Assembly (NCBI GenBank): GCA_965221035.1 | Contig: OZ244860.1 | Location: 1,302,001-1,366,000, forward strand | From: UBA6522 sp965221035 | GTDB taxonomy: Bacteria; Pseudomonadota; Gammaproteobacteria; Steroidobacterales; Rariloculaceae | Length of the DNA: 64,000 nt | Reading direction: 5' to 3' | Shown: positions 9,001 through 15,044 of the stretch, piece by piece | How the letters are laid out: the number at the start of each line of letters is the position of its first letter | Numbering within the stretch: position 1 is the stretch's first letter | The notes under the pieces: model-generated | Told to the model about the DNA's origin: nothing | What the model saw: the letters and a program-made list of their open reading frames with translations, nothing else | Database searches by the model: none | Translations under genes and position numbers: made by a program

Positions 9001-11474
9001 GGCGCGGCCGGCACCGTGGCCGGGTTCGCCGTCTGAAATACGATCTTCTGGTTGCCCATGGCGAATTCGATGTCGAAGTCGTTGTCGCCCAGCGAGGACT
9101 GCAGGGTGCCATCGAAAGTCGCCGCGCCGTTCGTGATCTCGTAGATGTTGCCGGTGAAATTGGCGCTGTCCAACTGCAGCAGCTTGTAAAAGGTCGAGAA
9201 CCGAACGTGATAGTTCGAACTGTAGTTGGCCATGTTGGACAGTTCGTTGGTGCCACCGTAGGAACCCTCGCCGGTGGTCACGAAGTCCGGCAGCGAGTCA
9301 TAGCGCCTGATCGGAATGGAGTTGTGCGGATGAATCCCCCAGATATCCGTATCGTCCATGCGGATGTTGGTGGTGTCCGACGGCACATCGTTTCTCTCGA
9401 AATTGAATCCCGTGGCATCCAGGCTGCCCGATGCGGCGATGGTGACGGTGCTGCCGTCGTCGGAGAAGGTGTAGGTCAGCGTGCGCGCCTGCGCAATGGT
9501 GATGTTGAACGCAAGGCTGGCCGTGTCGCCGTCGGCGTCGGTGACGGTGTAGGTGTAGGCCGTCGCGCTTTGGGCCGTGTTGGGCGTGCCGGTGAGCGTG
9601 CGGTTGGTGGCGTCAAATGCCAGGCCCGACGGAGCGTTCGGGGCCAGGCTGTAGGTCAGCGGGACGTCGCCGCCGGTGGCTTCAGGCAGCGTCAGCGTGG
9701 CTATCACCGTGCCCTGGCCGTATCTCTGGTCGGCAATGGTCTGGGTGCCGAAGCTGGGCACGGCACTGACCGGCGTCGCGGTGACGGTGCCCGAGGCGTC
9801 GCTTTCACCGCCGTTGTTCACCGCCCGGATCTGGAAGGCGTATTGCTGGCCATTGGCAAGGCCGGTGACCGTGTGGCTGGTGGTGGTGGCGCCGCTGCCG
9901 TCGATGTCACCCCAGGCCGCGCTGTCTGGCACGGTGGCACCTTGGCCGTAGCGCAGCTGGTACTTGCTGATGGTGTTGTTCGAGGGGTCGGTCCAGTTCA
10001 GTGTGACTTTTCCGCTATCCGCCGTCGCCGCGAGGCCGGTGGGCGCGGCCGGCTTCGGGGGCGTTGCCTTGAAGACGATCTTCTGAATGCCAAACGCATG
10101 CTCGACGTGGAAGTCGTTGTCTCCCAAGGTGTCGAGCAGGGTGCCCGTAAACGTCGCGGTGGCGTTGGTGACTTGATAAACGTGTTGATTGTTGAACCGG
10201 CCTGCGTCCAACCGCAGATAGGTGCTGCCAGCACTGAGCCGGACGTGCAAATCGGTACTGTAGTTCCTCCCGGCCAAGCTCAGATTAGACGTGCCCGTGT
10301 AGGAGTCGCTGCCGGTGGTCACCAAGTTCACGTTGTTATAGCGTCTGGCAGCGTTGAAGCCGGGCGGCTCAACCGACCAGATGTTCCGATCGTTCAGCAG
10401 TAGGCTTTGAGCGCCGGCCACATTGTCGAATGGATCGTATGTGAATGCCGAGAGATCCAGGCTGCCCGAGGCGGTAATGGTGGTGGTGGTGCCGTCATCG
10501 GTGAAGGTATAGGTCAGGGTGCGCGCCTGGGGCGGCGCGGCCGGTGTTGCCGTCGCCGTGGCCGAGGCGTCGCTGTTGCCGCCGGCGTTGACGGCGCGGA
10601 TTTCGAAGGCATATTGGGTGCCATTGGTGAGGCCGGTGACCATGTGGGTGGTGGTCTGGTCGTCACTGCCGCTGATGTCGCCCCAGGTTGCGCTGGCCGG
10701 CACGGTGGAGCCCGCGCCGTAGCGGAGCCGGTACCTGGTGATGCTGGTGTCCGAGGGGTCGTCCCAGGTCAGCGTGACTGTGGTGTTGCCCGCCGTCGCT
10801 GTCAGACCGGTGGGCGCGGCTGGAACGGCCAGCGCCGGCCTCGCATCCATCGCCACCTGGGAAGAGCCTGCCCGGTTCTCCACTTCCACCACAAAGGTGT
10901 ACAAGGTGCCGTTCGTCAGCCCCCCAACCTCATAGGTTGTTGCGTTCGTCGCCAGCTCCACCGTTGTCGCCTGGTTCGACGAATTCTTCTCATGGTAACG
11001 CACAGCTACCTTGTCAATCTCGCTGGTATTGTCCGGCAGCTCCCAATTCAGGGTGACCTTGCCGTCGCCGGGCGTCACGGTGAAGTTGCCCGGCGCGTCC
11101 GGCGCCGCCAGCAGGGGGGTGGCCGTCACCACGGCCGATGCGTCGCTGTTGCCGTTCGCGTTCACCGCGCGAATTTCGAACGCGTACGCCGTAAAGTTGG
11201 TCAGCCCGGTGACCTTGTGGCTGGTGGTGCCGGCGCCGCTGCCGCTGATGTCGCCCCAGTTTGCGCTGGCCGGGACGGTGGAGCCCGCGCCGTAGCGGAC
11301 CTGGTACTTGGTGATGCTGGAGTCGTTCGGGTTGCTCCAGCTCAGGGTGGCTTGCGCGTCGCCGGCGCTGGCGGAGAGATTGGCGGGCGTGGCGGGGAGG
11401 GCTTGGGCCTCGGCGAAAGCGGGCAGCGCTGACAACACGGACGCAACGAGGCCCAGTGTGAACTTGCGCAGCAT
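1..11474 (-). CDS. Giant secreted FN3/cadherin-like repeat protein (3' end beyond window)
   Basis: The minus-strand frame starting at 11474 stays open to the left edge, at least 3824 codons; frame checks at 10676, 7988, 5300, 3446 and 383 agree. The N-terminus (MLRKFTLGLV...LPAFAEA) is a Sec-type signal peptide. In protein order there are about three FN3 domains (11400-10530), a ~150-aa module, FN3, a putative-Ig domain, the module again, four FN3 domains (9020-7860), two Ig/cadherin-like blocks each followed by FN3 domains (7860-5730), putative-Ig, FN3, the module twice more with FN3 domains between, then alternating cadherin-like repeats (3310-361) and a further FN3 domain starting at the edge. 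FN3 units show the W-x-x-P and L-x-N/P-G-T-x-Y/W-x-F-x-I-R-A-V-N pattern. The protein is probably cell-surface or extracellular, for example an adhesin or matrix protein; the function is inferred. An in-frame TTG at 11492, with AGGAG at 11503-11507, is an alternative start adding a basic n-region. Confidence 0.85.
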   Translation of the reverse strand, partial: MLRKFTLGLVASVLSALPAFAEAQALPATPANLSASAGDAQATLSWSNPNDSSITKYQVRYGAGSTVPASANWGDISGSGAGTTSHKVTGLTNFTAYAFEIRAVNANGNSDASAVVTATPLLAAPDAPGNFTVTPGDGKVTLNWELPDNTSEIDKVAVRYHEKNSSNQATTVELATNATTYEVGGLTNGTLYTFVVEVENRAGSSQVAMDARPALAVPAAPTGLTATAGNTTVTLTWDDPSDTSITRYRLRYGAGSTVPASATWGDISGSDDQTTTHMVTGLTNGTQYAFEIRAVNAGGNSDASATATATPAAPPQARTLTYTFTDDGTTTTITASGSLDLSAFTYDPFDNVAGAQSLLLNDRNIWSVEPPGFNAARRYNNVNLVTTGSDSYTGTSNLSLAGRNYSTDLHVRLSAGSTYLRLDAGRFNNQHVYQVTNATATFTGTLLDTLGDNDFHVEHAFGIQKIVFKATPPKPAAPTGLAATADSGKVTLNWTDPSNNTISKYQLRYGQGATVPDSAAWGDIDGSGATTTSHTVTGLANGQQYAFQIRAVNNGGESDASGTVTATPVSAVPSFGTQTIADQRYGQGTVIATLTLPEATGGDVPLTYSLAPNAPSGLAFDATNRTLTGTPNTAQSATAYTYTVTDADGDTASLAFNITIAQARTLTYTFSDDGSTVTIAASGSLDATGFNFERNDVPSDTTNIRMDDTDIWGIHPHNSIPIRRYDSLPDFVTTGEGSYGGTNELSNMANYSSNYHVRFSTFYKLLQLDSANFTGNIYEITNGAATFDGTLQSSLGDNDFDIEFAMGNQKIVFQTANPATVPAAPTGLAATAGDAQVDLAWTNPNDSNITRYQVRHGAGSTVPATATWADIDSSGAGTTSHTVAGLTNATGYAFEIRAVNARGNSSASGSVTATPALAVPAAPTEFTATAGNAQASLSWTLPTNASEIGDVQVRWKATADLPFNDATDTWTGLSDGTATSYIATGLTNGTGYTFEVRATNTAGNGAAATATATPVVPPATLTGLSATPGDTTVTLNWTDPNDANITTYQLRYGAGTTVPATATWGDIAGSGAGTTSHMVMGLTNGTQYAFEIRAVNAGGPGPASEQVVMRPGPPLQPGGFRVVGGNAQVTLNWNNPSDTTITKYQLRHKVGTSFTDSDTWSDIANSGPTITTHTVTELTNGTTWAFQIRAVNAAGAGPASETLTMLPRASNRAPVFRGSVFRGDGEVLSSSYSNARLTKGFSPRFSDPDGDELTFTWTANPPQPNLEVRIEEPGWSTVNPESQYLRYRATGPVERTTLTLTGTDPYGLSVSTSAVVTTSNTAPKAKSPPYPDQTLAVGNTLTVNLTDMFIDDEGDNIRLFLRTPDNGNNIDTTALDWGAISVLAHTPGEEVIELIVKDLFGAEGTDSFKVTVIAAAAKPAGLTAASGNGQAVLTWTDPGDSSITKYQSRHKAGTSFSESDDSLWTDITGSGASTTSHTVTGLTSGTAYVFQVRALNAGGVGTPSDEAVLRLGAPLQPGGFRVLGGNGEVTLSWSDPSDATITRYQLRRKEGTSFSPSDDSLWTDIANSGATTTTHTVSGLTNGTTWAFQIRAVNANGAGPASQTLTMLPRANNRAPVLGGSVFGSDGVVLPSRYRNVRLTKGFGPRFSDPDGDELTFTWTANPPQANLDVLIAEPGYSGAYPDSHYLRYRATGPVERTTLTLTGTDPYGLSVSTSAVVATSNTAPKAKSPPYPDQTLAVGNALTVNMTDMFVDDEGDNIRLYLRTPDNGNNIDTTALGWGAISVLAHTPGEETIIITVDDIFGAEGSDSFKVTVIAAAAAPTGFTATSGDTQAVLAWTDPGDASITKYQSRHKAGTSFSDGDDSLWTDIDGSGASTTSQTVTELTNGTEYVFQVRAVNAGGPGTASDPATATPVADLMPDFGTATVADQSYVQNTQITTLTLPQATGGDGTLTYSLSPDAPDGLAFDAANRILSGTPTTGQAATAYTYTATDADGDTASLTFDITVLALPDAPTGLTSLGTAAKVTLSWTNPGDATITKYQVRHAAAAFVPEETVWTDITGSGAGTTRHDVTGLTNGTRYAFEIRAVNAGGAGTAATIRGTPVMARTLTYTFSDDGTTVTIAASGSVDLRGFDFTETSGIVPGGQQSIKIDATESDASNIWAIHPPNDITVRTYAPLPDFVTTGRGSYEGSSSLSQLMGYSANFHIRFETSDNFLQLDAANLSGYIYEISGGVATFTGTLDGLLDDDFRVEHTVGNQKIVFTTAAPGTLPNAPNLTAATAGDTQVELTWSDPGDTSITKYQVRHGEGQTVPSSATWADITGSGATTTTHTVMGLTNDKAYAFEIRAVNASGYSDVSNTVSATPLAKPSAPAGLAAAAGNAKATLTWTDPGNDSITKYQLRYGEGASVPATATWADIPDSGAATVQHEVTGLTNGTQYAFEIRAVNAGGNSDASATVTATPAAPTPARTLTFTFSDDGTTTTIAASGSLDMSGFTDVGDTVPQHVIYIKIDDTDELWAFHPASLSNGAPSRRYEDLPDFTKTGLSSYTGYTEILNLANYSNDVTILFNTYRKYMIVDKASLNGDIYNPTGKTVTYSGTVLDTLGDNDFRIELAFGNQRIVYTATPPPAPAAPANLAAAPGDTEVTLSWTNPNDSSISKYQFRQAQGATVPDSTAWTDITGSGAGTTSHTVTGLTNGQQYAFQIRAVNAAGEGAASAEVTATPSANTPPTAADNTVTTDEDTAYTFDAADFNFSDADTGDTLASVKVTGLETAGALQLSGADVTLDQVITAADIDADNLTFTPAANANGDPYATFQFSVNDGTDDSTSSYTMTIDVTAVNDAPTVANAIGARSVAAGSNLTVALETDGSEVFNDVDGDTLTYSATSATETAATVTVANDADTITLNGVAVGTSEITVTAADGNGGTVNDTFTLTVTAAPATNKPPTAADNSVTTDEDTAYTFDAADFNFSDTDTGATLASVKITGLETAGALQLSGADVTQDQVVTAADIDADNLTFTPAANANGDPYASFRFSVNDGDSDSTASYTMTIDVTAVNDAPTVANAIGARTVAAGSNLAVALETDGSEVFSDVDGDTLTYSAASATETAATVTVDNVANTLTLSGVAAGTSEITVTAADGNGGTVNDTFTLTVTAAPPTNTPPTASDNTVTTDEDTAYTFDAADFNFSDVDSGDTLASVKVTGLETAGALQLSGADVTREQVITAADIDGDNLTFTPAANANGDPYATFRFSVNDGTDDSTSSYTMTIDVTAVNDAPTVANAIGARTVAAGSNLAVALETDGSEVFNDVDGDTLTYSATSATETAATVAVDNDANTITLAGVAAGTSVITVTAADGNGGSVSDTFTLTVTSDPGPTNTPPTAADNTVTTDEDTAYTFNAADFNFSDADTGAILASVKITGLETAGALQLSGADVTQDQVVTAADIDGDNLTFTPAANANGDPYASFRFSVNDGDSDSTASYTMTIDVTAVNDAPTVANAIGARSVAAGSNLAVALETDGSEVFNDVDGDTLTYSATSATETAATVTVDNDANTLTLSGVAAGTSEITVTAADGNGGTVNDTFTLTVTAAPPTNTPPTASDNTVTTDEDTAYTFDAADFNFSDADTGDTLASVKITGLETAGALQLSGADVTLDQVVTAADIDGDNLTFTPAANANGDPYATFRFSVNDGDSDSTASYTMTIDVTAGNEAPAVANAIPDQTAIVDSAFRYPFPANTFADVDNDTLTYTAQQSDGAVLPSWLSFTAPTRTFTGTPQTADKGTLSVQVTANDGNNGEVSDTFNITVVGTPNAPTNLTAAAGDTWVTLRWNN
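361..3310 (-). repeat. Tandem ~648-bp cadherin-like repeats inside the giant gene
   Basis: The same sequence returns at 388, 1036, 1687, 2335 and 2983, giving steps of 648, 651, 648 and 648 bp, all multiples of three. Each unit encodes about 216 residues in two halves: a cadherin-like half (beginning TTDEDTAYTFDAADF) present five times, and a second half (VAAGSNLAVALETDGSEVF and so on) present four times. Copies are nearly identical at DNA level, including silent positions, which indicates recent duplication or ongoing homogenisation. Confidence 0.9.
3613..4082 (-). repeat. ~150-aa surface-protein module, copy 4 in protein order
   Basis: This non-FN3 segment lies between two FN3 domains. It begins with a TFSDDGTTTTIAASGSLD pattern and ends with GDNDFRIELAFGNQ before the next FN3 linker. 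Three other copies lie at about 4687, 9030 and 10063. I do not recognise a named family. The GSLDxxG start resembles, from memory, the start of PEP-CTERM-type secreted domains; that is a guess. Confidence 0.7.
4687..5167 (-). repeat. ~150-aa surface-protein module, copy 3 in protein order
   Basis: Same architecture as the module at 3613: a TFSDDGTTVTIAASGSVD start, a central WAIHPP, DFVTTGRGSYEG, a GYIYEISGGVATFTGTL stretch and a terminal DDDFRVEHTVGNQKIVF. It is flanked by FN3 domains on both sides. Confidence 0.7.
6031..6660 (-). repeat. Ig/cadherin-like block, second copy of a long internal duplication
   Basis: The stretch 6031-6660 is very similar in DNA sequence to 7236-7860, an offset of about 1.2 kb. 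Both encode a segment with NTAPKAKSPPYPDQTLAVGN, a GDNIRL(Y/F)LRTPDNGNN run and a C-terminal GTDSFKVTVIAAAA-like strand, typical of Ig/cadherin folds. The duplicated unit includes the neighbouring FN3 domains. Confidence 0.75.
7236..7860 (-). repeat. Ig/cadherin-like block, first copy of a long internal duplication
   Basis: Partner of the block at 6031. The two share long exact DNA stretches (for example around 7330-7480 against 6130-6270) and differ mainly near 7620-7680. In protein order it follows four FN3 domains. Confidence 0.75.
9030..9490 (-). repeat. ~150-aa surface-protein module, copy 2 in protein order
   Basis: Shows the shared signature GSLD, IWGIHP, PDFVTTGEGSYGG, GNIYEITNGAATFDGTL and GDNDFDIEFAMGNQKIVF. 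It follows a putative-Ig domain and precedes an FN3 domain. The copies are divergent, unlike the near-identical 648-bp array, so this family is older. Confidence 0.7.
10063..10520 (-). repeat. ~150-aa surface-protein module, copy 1 in protein order
   Basis: The most N-terminal copy, starting TFTDDGTTTTITASGSLDLS and ending GDNDFHVEHAFGIQKIVF, with DTLGDNDF just upstream of the FN3 linker. It directly follows the first group of FN3 domains after the signal peptide. Confidence 0.7.
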
Positions 11475-11861
11475 CGGGCGGCGTTTGGCCAAGGTCAGGT
11501 TGCTCCTGGCTGTGTGGCCACCCAGCGATCCGCTGCTGGGGCGGGGGGCGCGGGATGCTTGAAGCAGGCGCGTTGGACGGTGCTTGGCGGTAGTGTCGCT
11601 GACTGAACCGGACGCCCGCCTATTGGTGCTGCCTTTTTTGGTTTTAGCATTGCATTTTGCTCGCCGGGATCCCTCCAGCGAGATGGTGCGGGCGTGAGGC
11701 AAATCCCTCATCTGTCCGCTCAAGCACTGTAGTTTACTGCAATTCCGCCTGTGAAACACCGCATGCCGGGGCAATTTTCCAATTCAAGGAACGCACCATC
11801 GCCACGTTACCATTCAACGTAAGATGACTGTCACCTGGACTGCGCCGGAGGGGTTGGTTCA
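11475..11861. other. Divergent intergenic region between the giant gene and dtd
   Basis: This stretch of 387 bases has no convincing gene. It must hold the promoters of the giant surface-protein gene (leftward) and dtd (rightward). AGGAG on the minus strand at 11503-11507 could serve a TTG at 11492, and GGAGGGG at 11847-11853 serves dtd. I see no riboswitch or clear -35/-10 pair. Confidence 0.5.
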
Positions 11862-12311
11862 TTGATCGGATTGCTGCAACGGGTCAGCCGGGCAAGCGTG
11901 ACCGTGGAGGGTTGCACCATCGCCGAAATCGGCGACGGGTTGCTGGTTTTCATCGCCGTGGAGACCGGTGACACCGAGGCACAGGCGAAACGGCTGATGG
12001 AACGCCTGTTGGCCTACCGCATCTTCGAAGACGACGGCGGGCGCATCAATCTGAACGTGGTGCAGGCGGGCGGCAGCCTGTTGCTGGTGCCGCAGTTCAC
12101 GTTGGCCGCCGACACCCGAAAAGGCAATCGGCCGGGCTTCTCCAAGGCAGCCCCGCCGGCCTTGGGCCGGGAATTGTTCGACTTCGTCGCGCAACTGGGC
12201 GTCGACGCCCCGGTACCGGTTGCGACCGGCCGTTTCGGTGCCGTGATGCAGGTCGATCTGCGCAACGAGGGACCGATGACCTTCTGGCTCAGGGTCCCGC
12301 CGGCAAGCTAG
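11862..12311 (+). CDS. dtd: D-aminoacyl-tRNA deacylase
   Basis: Hydrolyses D-amino acids (and glycine on tRNA-Ala) mis-attached to tRNA, a cytosolic proofreading enzyme. The 149 residues match the usual DTD length (~145). The family start MIxLLQRV, the QFTLAADT segment near residue 79 and the Gly-cisPro motif NEGPMTFWL near the C-terminus are present. The residue before QFTL is Pro instead of the usual Ser. The start is TTG, chosen because GGAGGGG lies 8 nt upstream and the translation begins exactly as family members do. tatA follows 56 nt downstream on the same strand. Confidence 0.93.
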   Translation: MIGLLQRVSRASVTVEGCTIAEIGDGLLVFIAVETGDTEAQAKRLMERLLAYRIFEDDGGRINLNVVQAGGSLLLVPQFTLAADTRKGNRPGFSKAAPPALGRELFDFVAQLGVDAPVPVATGRFGAVMQVDLRNEGPMTFWLRVPPAS

Positions 12312-12367
12312 CTTGCGGACGGCTTTCGCGTATCATTGGCGAATCCTACAGGCATGGGAGCGAATCG

Positions 12368-12616
12368 ATGGGATTTGGCGGCATAAGCCTCTGGCAGCTT
12401 CTGATTGTGCTGCTGATCGTGGTGCTCATATTCGGCACCAAGCGCTTGAAGACCCTGGGCGGCGACCTCGGCGGCGCCCTCAAGAGTTTCCGCAGCGCCA
12501 TGGAGGCCGACGAGGAAAAGGATGGCGAATCCGCCGAGAGTCCTCGCCTGGAAACCGCCGAGCCGGACGCCGAATTCGCCGAGCGGCGCCGGGAGGGTCA
12601 GGACAGCAAGACCTGA
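12368..12616 (+). CDS. tatA: Twin-arginine translocase subunit TatA
   Basis: Forms the pore-like oligomer of the Tat pathway, which exports folded proteins across the cytoplasmic membrane. The 82-residue protein has the expected layout: a short N-terminus, one membrane helix (SLWQLLIVLLIVVLIFGTKR), the FGTKRL hinge, an amphipathic helix (LGGDLGGALKSFRSAM) and an acidic tail. GGAG precedes the ATG by 7 nt. tatB and tatC are not adjacent: about 2.9 kb with antisense genes intervenes before tatB at 15526. Confidence 0.93.
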   Translation: MGFGGISLWQLLIVLLIVVLIFGTKRLKTLGGDLGGALKSFRSAMEADEEKDGESAESPRLETAEPDAEFAERRREGQDSKT

Positions 12617-12694
12617 ACCTGAACATCGTTCGGCGCCGTGGCCGAACAGGCTGTCGGGGACGCGCGAGGTACGGGCAGTCGACCCGAAAGATCG

Positions 12695-14482
12695 CTAATA
12701 GTCGAGCGCGGCGCCCCGCATGGGGTTCACGCCATTGTGGAAATTGCCCTGGTCGCGCACCGTGCGCGGTACGCCGTTGTCGTCGTAGTGAACCCACACC
12801 AGGCCATGCGCATCTCCGTTGCCGGGCATGTCGATTCGATCGATCAGCTCGCGGGATGCCGCGTCATACACGTACAGCCGTCCTTCGGCGTTGCTGGTCG
12901 CCCACATCTCCCGGCCGTTGGGCGCAAGCAGCACATGGTCGACCATGTACCCGCCGAACAGCGTTTCCAGGTGCTGCCCGGACTCGGCGTCGATGACTGT
13001 CAGCGTCCTGCCGAAATGGCCGGCGGCCTCACCCTTGTCCGCAATCCACAGTTCGGTCTCGTCGGCGTTCAGTGCACCTCCGTAGGGCCCGATGCCGGTG
13101 CCGTTGGTCCAGACGACCTCGCCCGTCTCGATGTCCATCTTCGCGGCGTTGGACATGGAATTGATGACGTAGATGTGCTCCTTGGCCGAATCCACCAACG
13201 CCCAGTTGGGCCGGTAGCCCGGGATCGGGAACTCGGCCTCGACCTCCCAGGTATCCGGATTGATCCTGGCGATCCAGTAAGGACGCATGGCCATGAGCCG
13301 GCCCTGGTACATGCTGATGGCGCTGAACATGCCGGTGGCGCGGCCCGGCGCATAGCCCGCCGGCTCCATTAGCGCGTAGATGTACTCGTAGTCCGGATCG
13401 GTCCAGACCGTGTAGGCGTATCCGCCGAGGTCCGCGTCCAGCACGCCGCCGACGATTTCGTCCGTATCCGGGTCGAGCAGCATCAGCGCGAGTCCGCCCT
13501 GATCGCGGCCGAACATGTCCAGCAGCAGATAGTCGCGGAAAATCTGGCCGTGGTGCAGGCGACCGCCGATGTCGATCTGGGCGACGGGCTGCAGCGTCAC
13601 CGCGTCCACCTTGATCAAGGTCGCCGACGTGCCGAGTCGACCCACCCAGGCCGGCCGTTCCGGATCGATGCCGCCGCCCGTCAGTTCCGCCGCGCCCGCC
13701 GGACGCGGGCCGACGATGTAGACGTGGCGCCCGTCGGGCGAGACCACCGTGGTGTGAACGGCGCCGCGAAGCGATTCGGGCAGCGGATGGCTTGCGATCA
13801 CCTGCCGCGTTTCGGCGTCGCCGACCACGACCGCGCTGCTCGTCGGCAACTCGTAGCCCTCGAACAGGACCGCCGGCCGGCTCGATGCGCCGATATTCTC
13901 GTAAAAGTAGGTCCTGCCCGGCTCGGGCGTGAATTTCGGCTCGCCCGGATCGTACCTGGCGAGCACTTGTGCGTCGTAGTGGCTCAGCAGGCTGCCTTCC
14001 CGGGAACGGCGCGTCCAGGTCGCCTGCAGCGACTCGAAGGTTTCGATGGCTTCGATCTGCAGATCACGGGCCGTCTTCTCGAATTCGAAGTCCGTTGCCC
14101 GACCGGCCTTCACTGTCTCCAGGTCGCCGAGCCACGCTTGGGGCAGGTCCGCGTCCAGCGGCAGTCCGGCGAGCGAGCGAATGTACATCGAGATCGCGGC
14201 GAGATCGTCGTCGGACGGCGCCATCTCGCTGACGATGACGCCCATCACGGGATTGTTTTCAAGTTGATCGAAAATGTCGACGGGGGTCGGGCCGAACAGC
14301 AGGCTCGGACCCACCAGCCCTTCGCCCGTGGGTGCGTGGCACACGTGACAGCCGATTTCAGAGTGGAAGAGTTCGCCGCCCCGTTCGACCAGTTCGGCCA
14401 ACTCCTGTGACCAGGCGTTTCCGGTGGCCAGCAGACTGCAGGCGAGGAACGCAGGTATCACGGGCGCAGGCGTATCGTTCAT
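12695..14482 (-). CDS. Exported cytochrome c / beta-propeller fusion protein
   Basis: Probable periplasmic redox or substrate-binding protein of 595 residues. After a signal peptide (ending near NAWSQ) comes a small class-I cytochrome c domain with a single heme site CHVCH and a downstream Met in SEMAPSDDDL as the likely axial ligand. From about residue 200 the protein is a YncE/cytochrome-d1-like propeller with recurring blade motifs (VSPDGRHVYIVG, LAPNGREMWATS, LYVYDAASRELI). The ATG at 14482 follows GGAG by 9 nt; a longer reading to 14539 would add a non-signal-like extension. It lies antisense between tatA and tatB. The substrate is unknown; it lacks features that would make it a true cd1 nitrite reductase. 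Confidence 0.8.
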   Translation of the reverse strand: MNDTPAPVIPAFLACSLLATGNAWSQELAELVERGGELFHSEIGCHVCHAPTGEGLVGPSLLFGPTPVDIFDQLENNPVMGVIVSEMAPSDDDLAAISMYIRSLAGLPLDADLPQAWLGDLETVKAGRATDFEFEKTARDLQIEAIETFESLQATWTRRSREGSLLSHYDAQVLARYDPGEPKFTPEPGRTYFYENIGASSRPAVLFEGYELPTSSAVVVGDAETRQVIASHPLPESLRGAVHTTVVSPDGRHVYIVGPRPAGAAELTGGGIDPERPAWVGRLGTSATLIKVDAVTLQPVAQIDIGGRLHHGQIFRDYLLLDMFGRDQGGLALMLLDPDTDEIVGGVLDADLGGYAYTVWTDPDYEYIYALMEPAGYAPGRATGMFSAISMYQGRLMAMRPYWIARINPDTWEVEAEFPIPGYRPNWALVDSAKEHIYVINSMSNAAKMDIETGEVVWTNGTGIGPYGGALNADETELWIADKGEAAGHFGRTLTVIDAESGQHLETLFGGYMVDHVLLAPNGREMWATSNAEGRLYVYDAASRELIDRIDMPGNGDAHGLVWVHYDDNGVPRTVRDQGNFHNGVNPMRGAALDY

Positions 14483-14507
14483 GTGTCTTCTCCGTCGGGT
14501 TGCGTGT

Positions 14508-14560
14508 CGCACGCATTGATTGCGGGCCCACTTCCGCACGCACTGAGCGCGGGCCCACTT
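14508..14560. repeat. Two tandem copies of a ~26-bp intergenic repeat
   Basis: Copies at 14508-14533 and 14535-14560 both run CGCACG...GGGCCCACTT and differ at three positions, with a period of 27 bp. They lie just upstream of the cytochrome/propeller gene and may affect its promoter region. No function can be assigned. Confidence 0.75.
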
Positions 14561-14639
14561 GGAATTGCATCCATCGGATGATATCGAATTGGCGCGTCAC
14601 GTTGCGCCTTGGGCATATCGCATGCAGCTCGAAGGCGGT

Positions 14640-15044
14640 TCACCGGAGACCGGAGTCCAGAAACTCTCTCGGCGACACCACGCGGACGCCGTGGCGAGAG
14701 TCCCTGGGGAAATGCTTCAGGTTACCTGTCACGAGTAATTCAACCATCGCCGAGGCGGCGACTTCGAGGAACGGCACATCGTTCGGGTCGGGCAACCGGA
14801 AGGTCAGGGGCTCTACACCCGCCAGTTCTCCTCCCGAACGGATCTGATCCATGAACGCAGCGACCTCATCATCGCGAAACGGGAATGCCGGTCTGTTCAA
14901 TACAGCCTCGAATTCGGCGAGAATCCTGGCATCGTAGCAGGGACACAGCCTGCCGGCCGCCAACATTCCCACGATGATGCCGGGCGGGCCGAAAGGCGAC
15001 AGAAGTCCGGAGACCAGCACATTCGTATCGATGACGATCCTCAT
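14640..15044 (-). CDS. PIN-domain toxin of a type II toxin-antitoxin pair
   Basis: Putative endoribonuclease of the PIN superfamily (COG1569-like), 134 residues. The N-terminal strand VIDTNVLVSG carries the first catalytic Asp, EFEAVLNRP holds a conserved acidic residue and LPDPNDVPFLEVA the central Asp pair. The final position expected as Asp is in LVTGNLKHF, where this subfamily often has Asn or Asp. It is encoded downstream of, and overlaps by 4 nt (ATGA), the antitoxin gene, the usual translational coupling of such pairs. RNA target unknown. Confidence 0.85.
   Translation of the reverse strand: MRIVIDTNVLVSGLLSPFGPPGIIVGMLAAGRLCPCYDARILAEFEAVLNRPAFPFRDDEVAAFMDQIRSGGELAGVEPLTFRLPDPNDVPFLEVAASAMVELLVTGNLKHFPRDSRHGVRVVSPREFLDSGLR

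Noticed and set aside
1..11500. Many plus-strand and off-frame minus-strand open frames across the first 11 kb, up to 538 codons, some in a regular 648-bp ladder
   Set aside because: They are shadows of the GC-rich repeat gene: compositionally biased (Gly/Arg/Val or Arg/His), starting at the same place in each repeat, and without recognisable domains. The minus frame gives clean FN3 domains.
12695..14482. Cytochrome cd1 nitrite reductase (NirS)
   Set aside because: The cytochrome-plus-propeller layout is similar, but I see no heme d1 ligand region and the linker differs, so only the fold-level description is kept.
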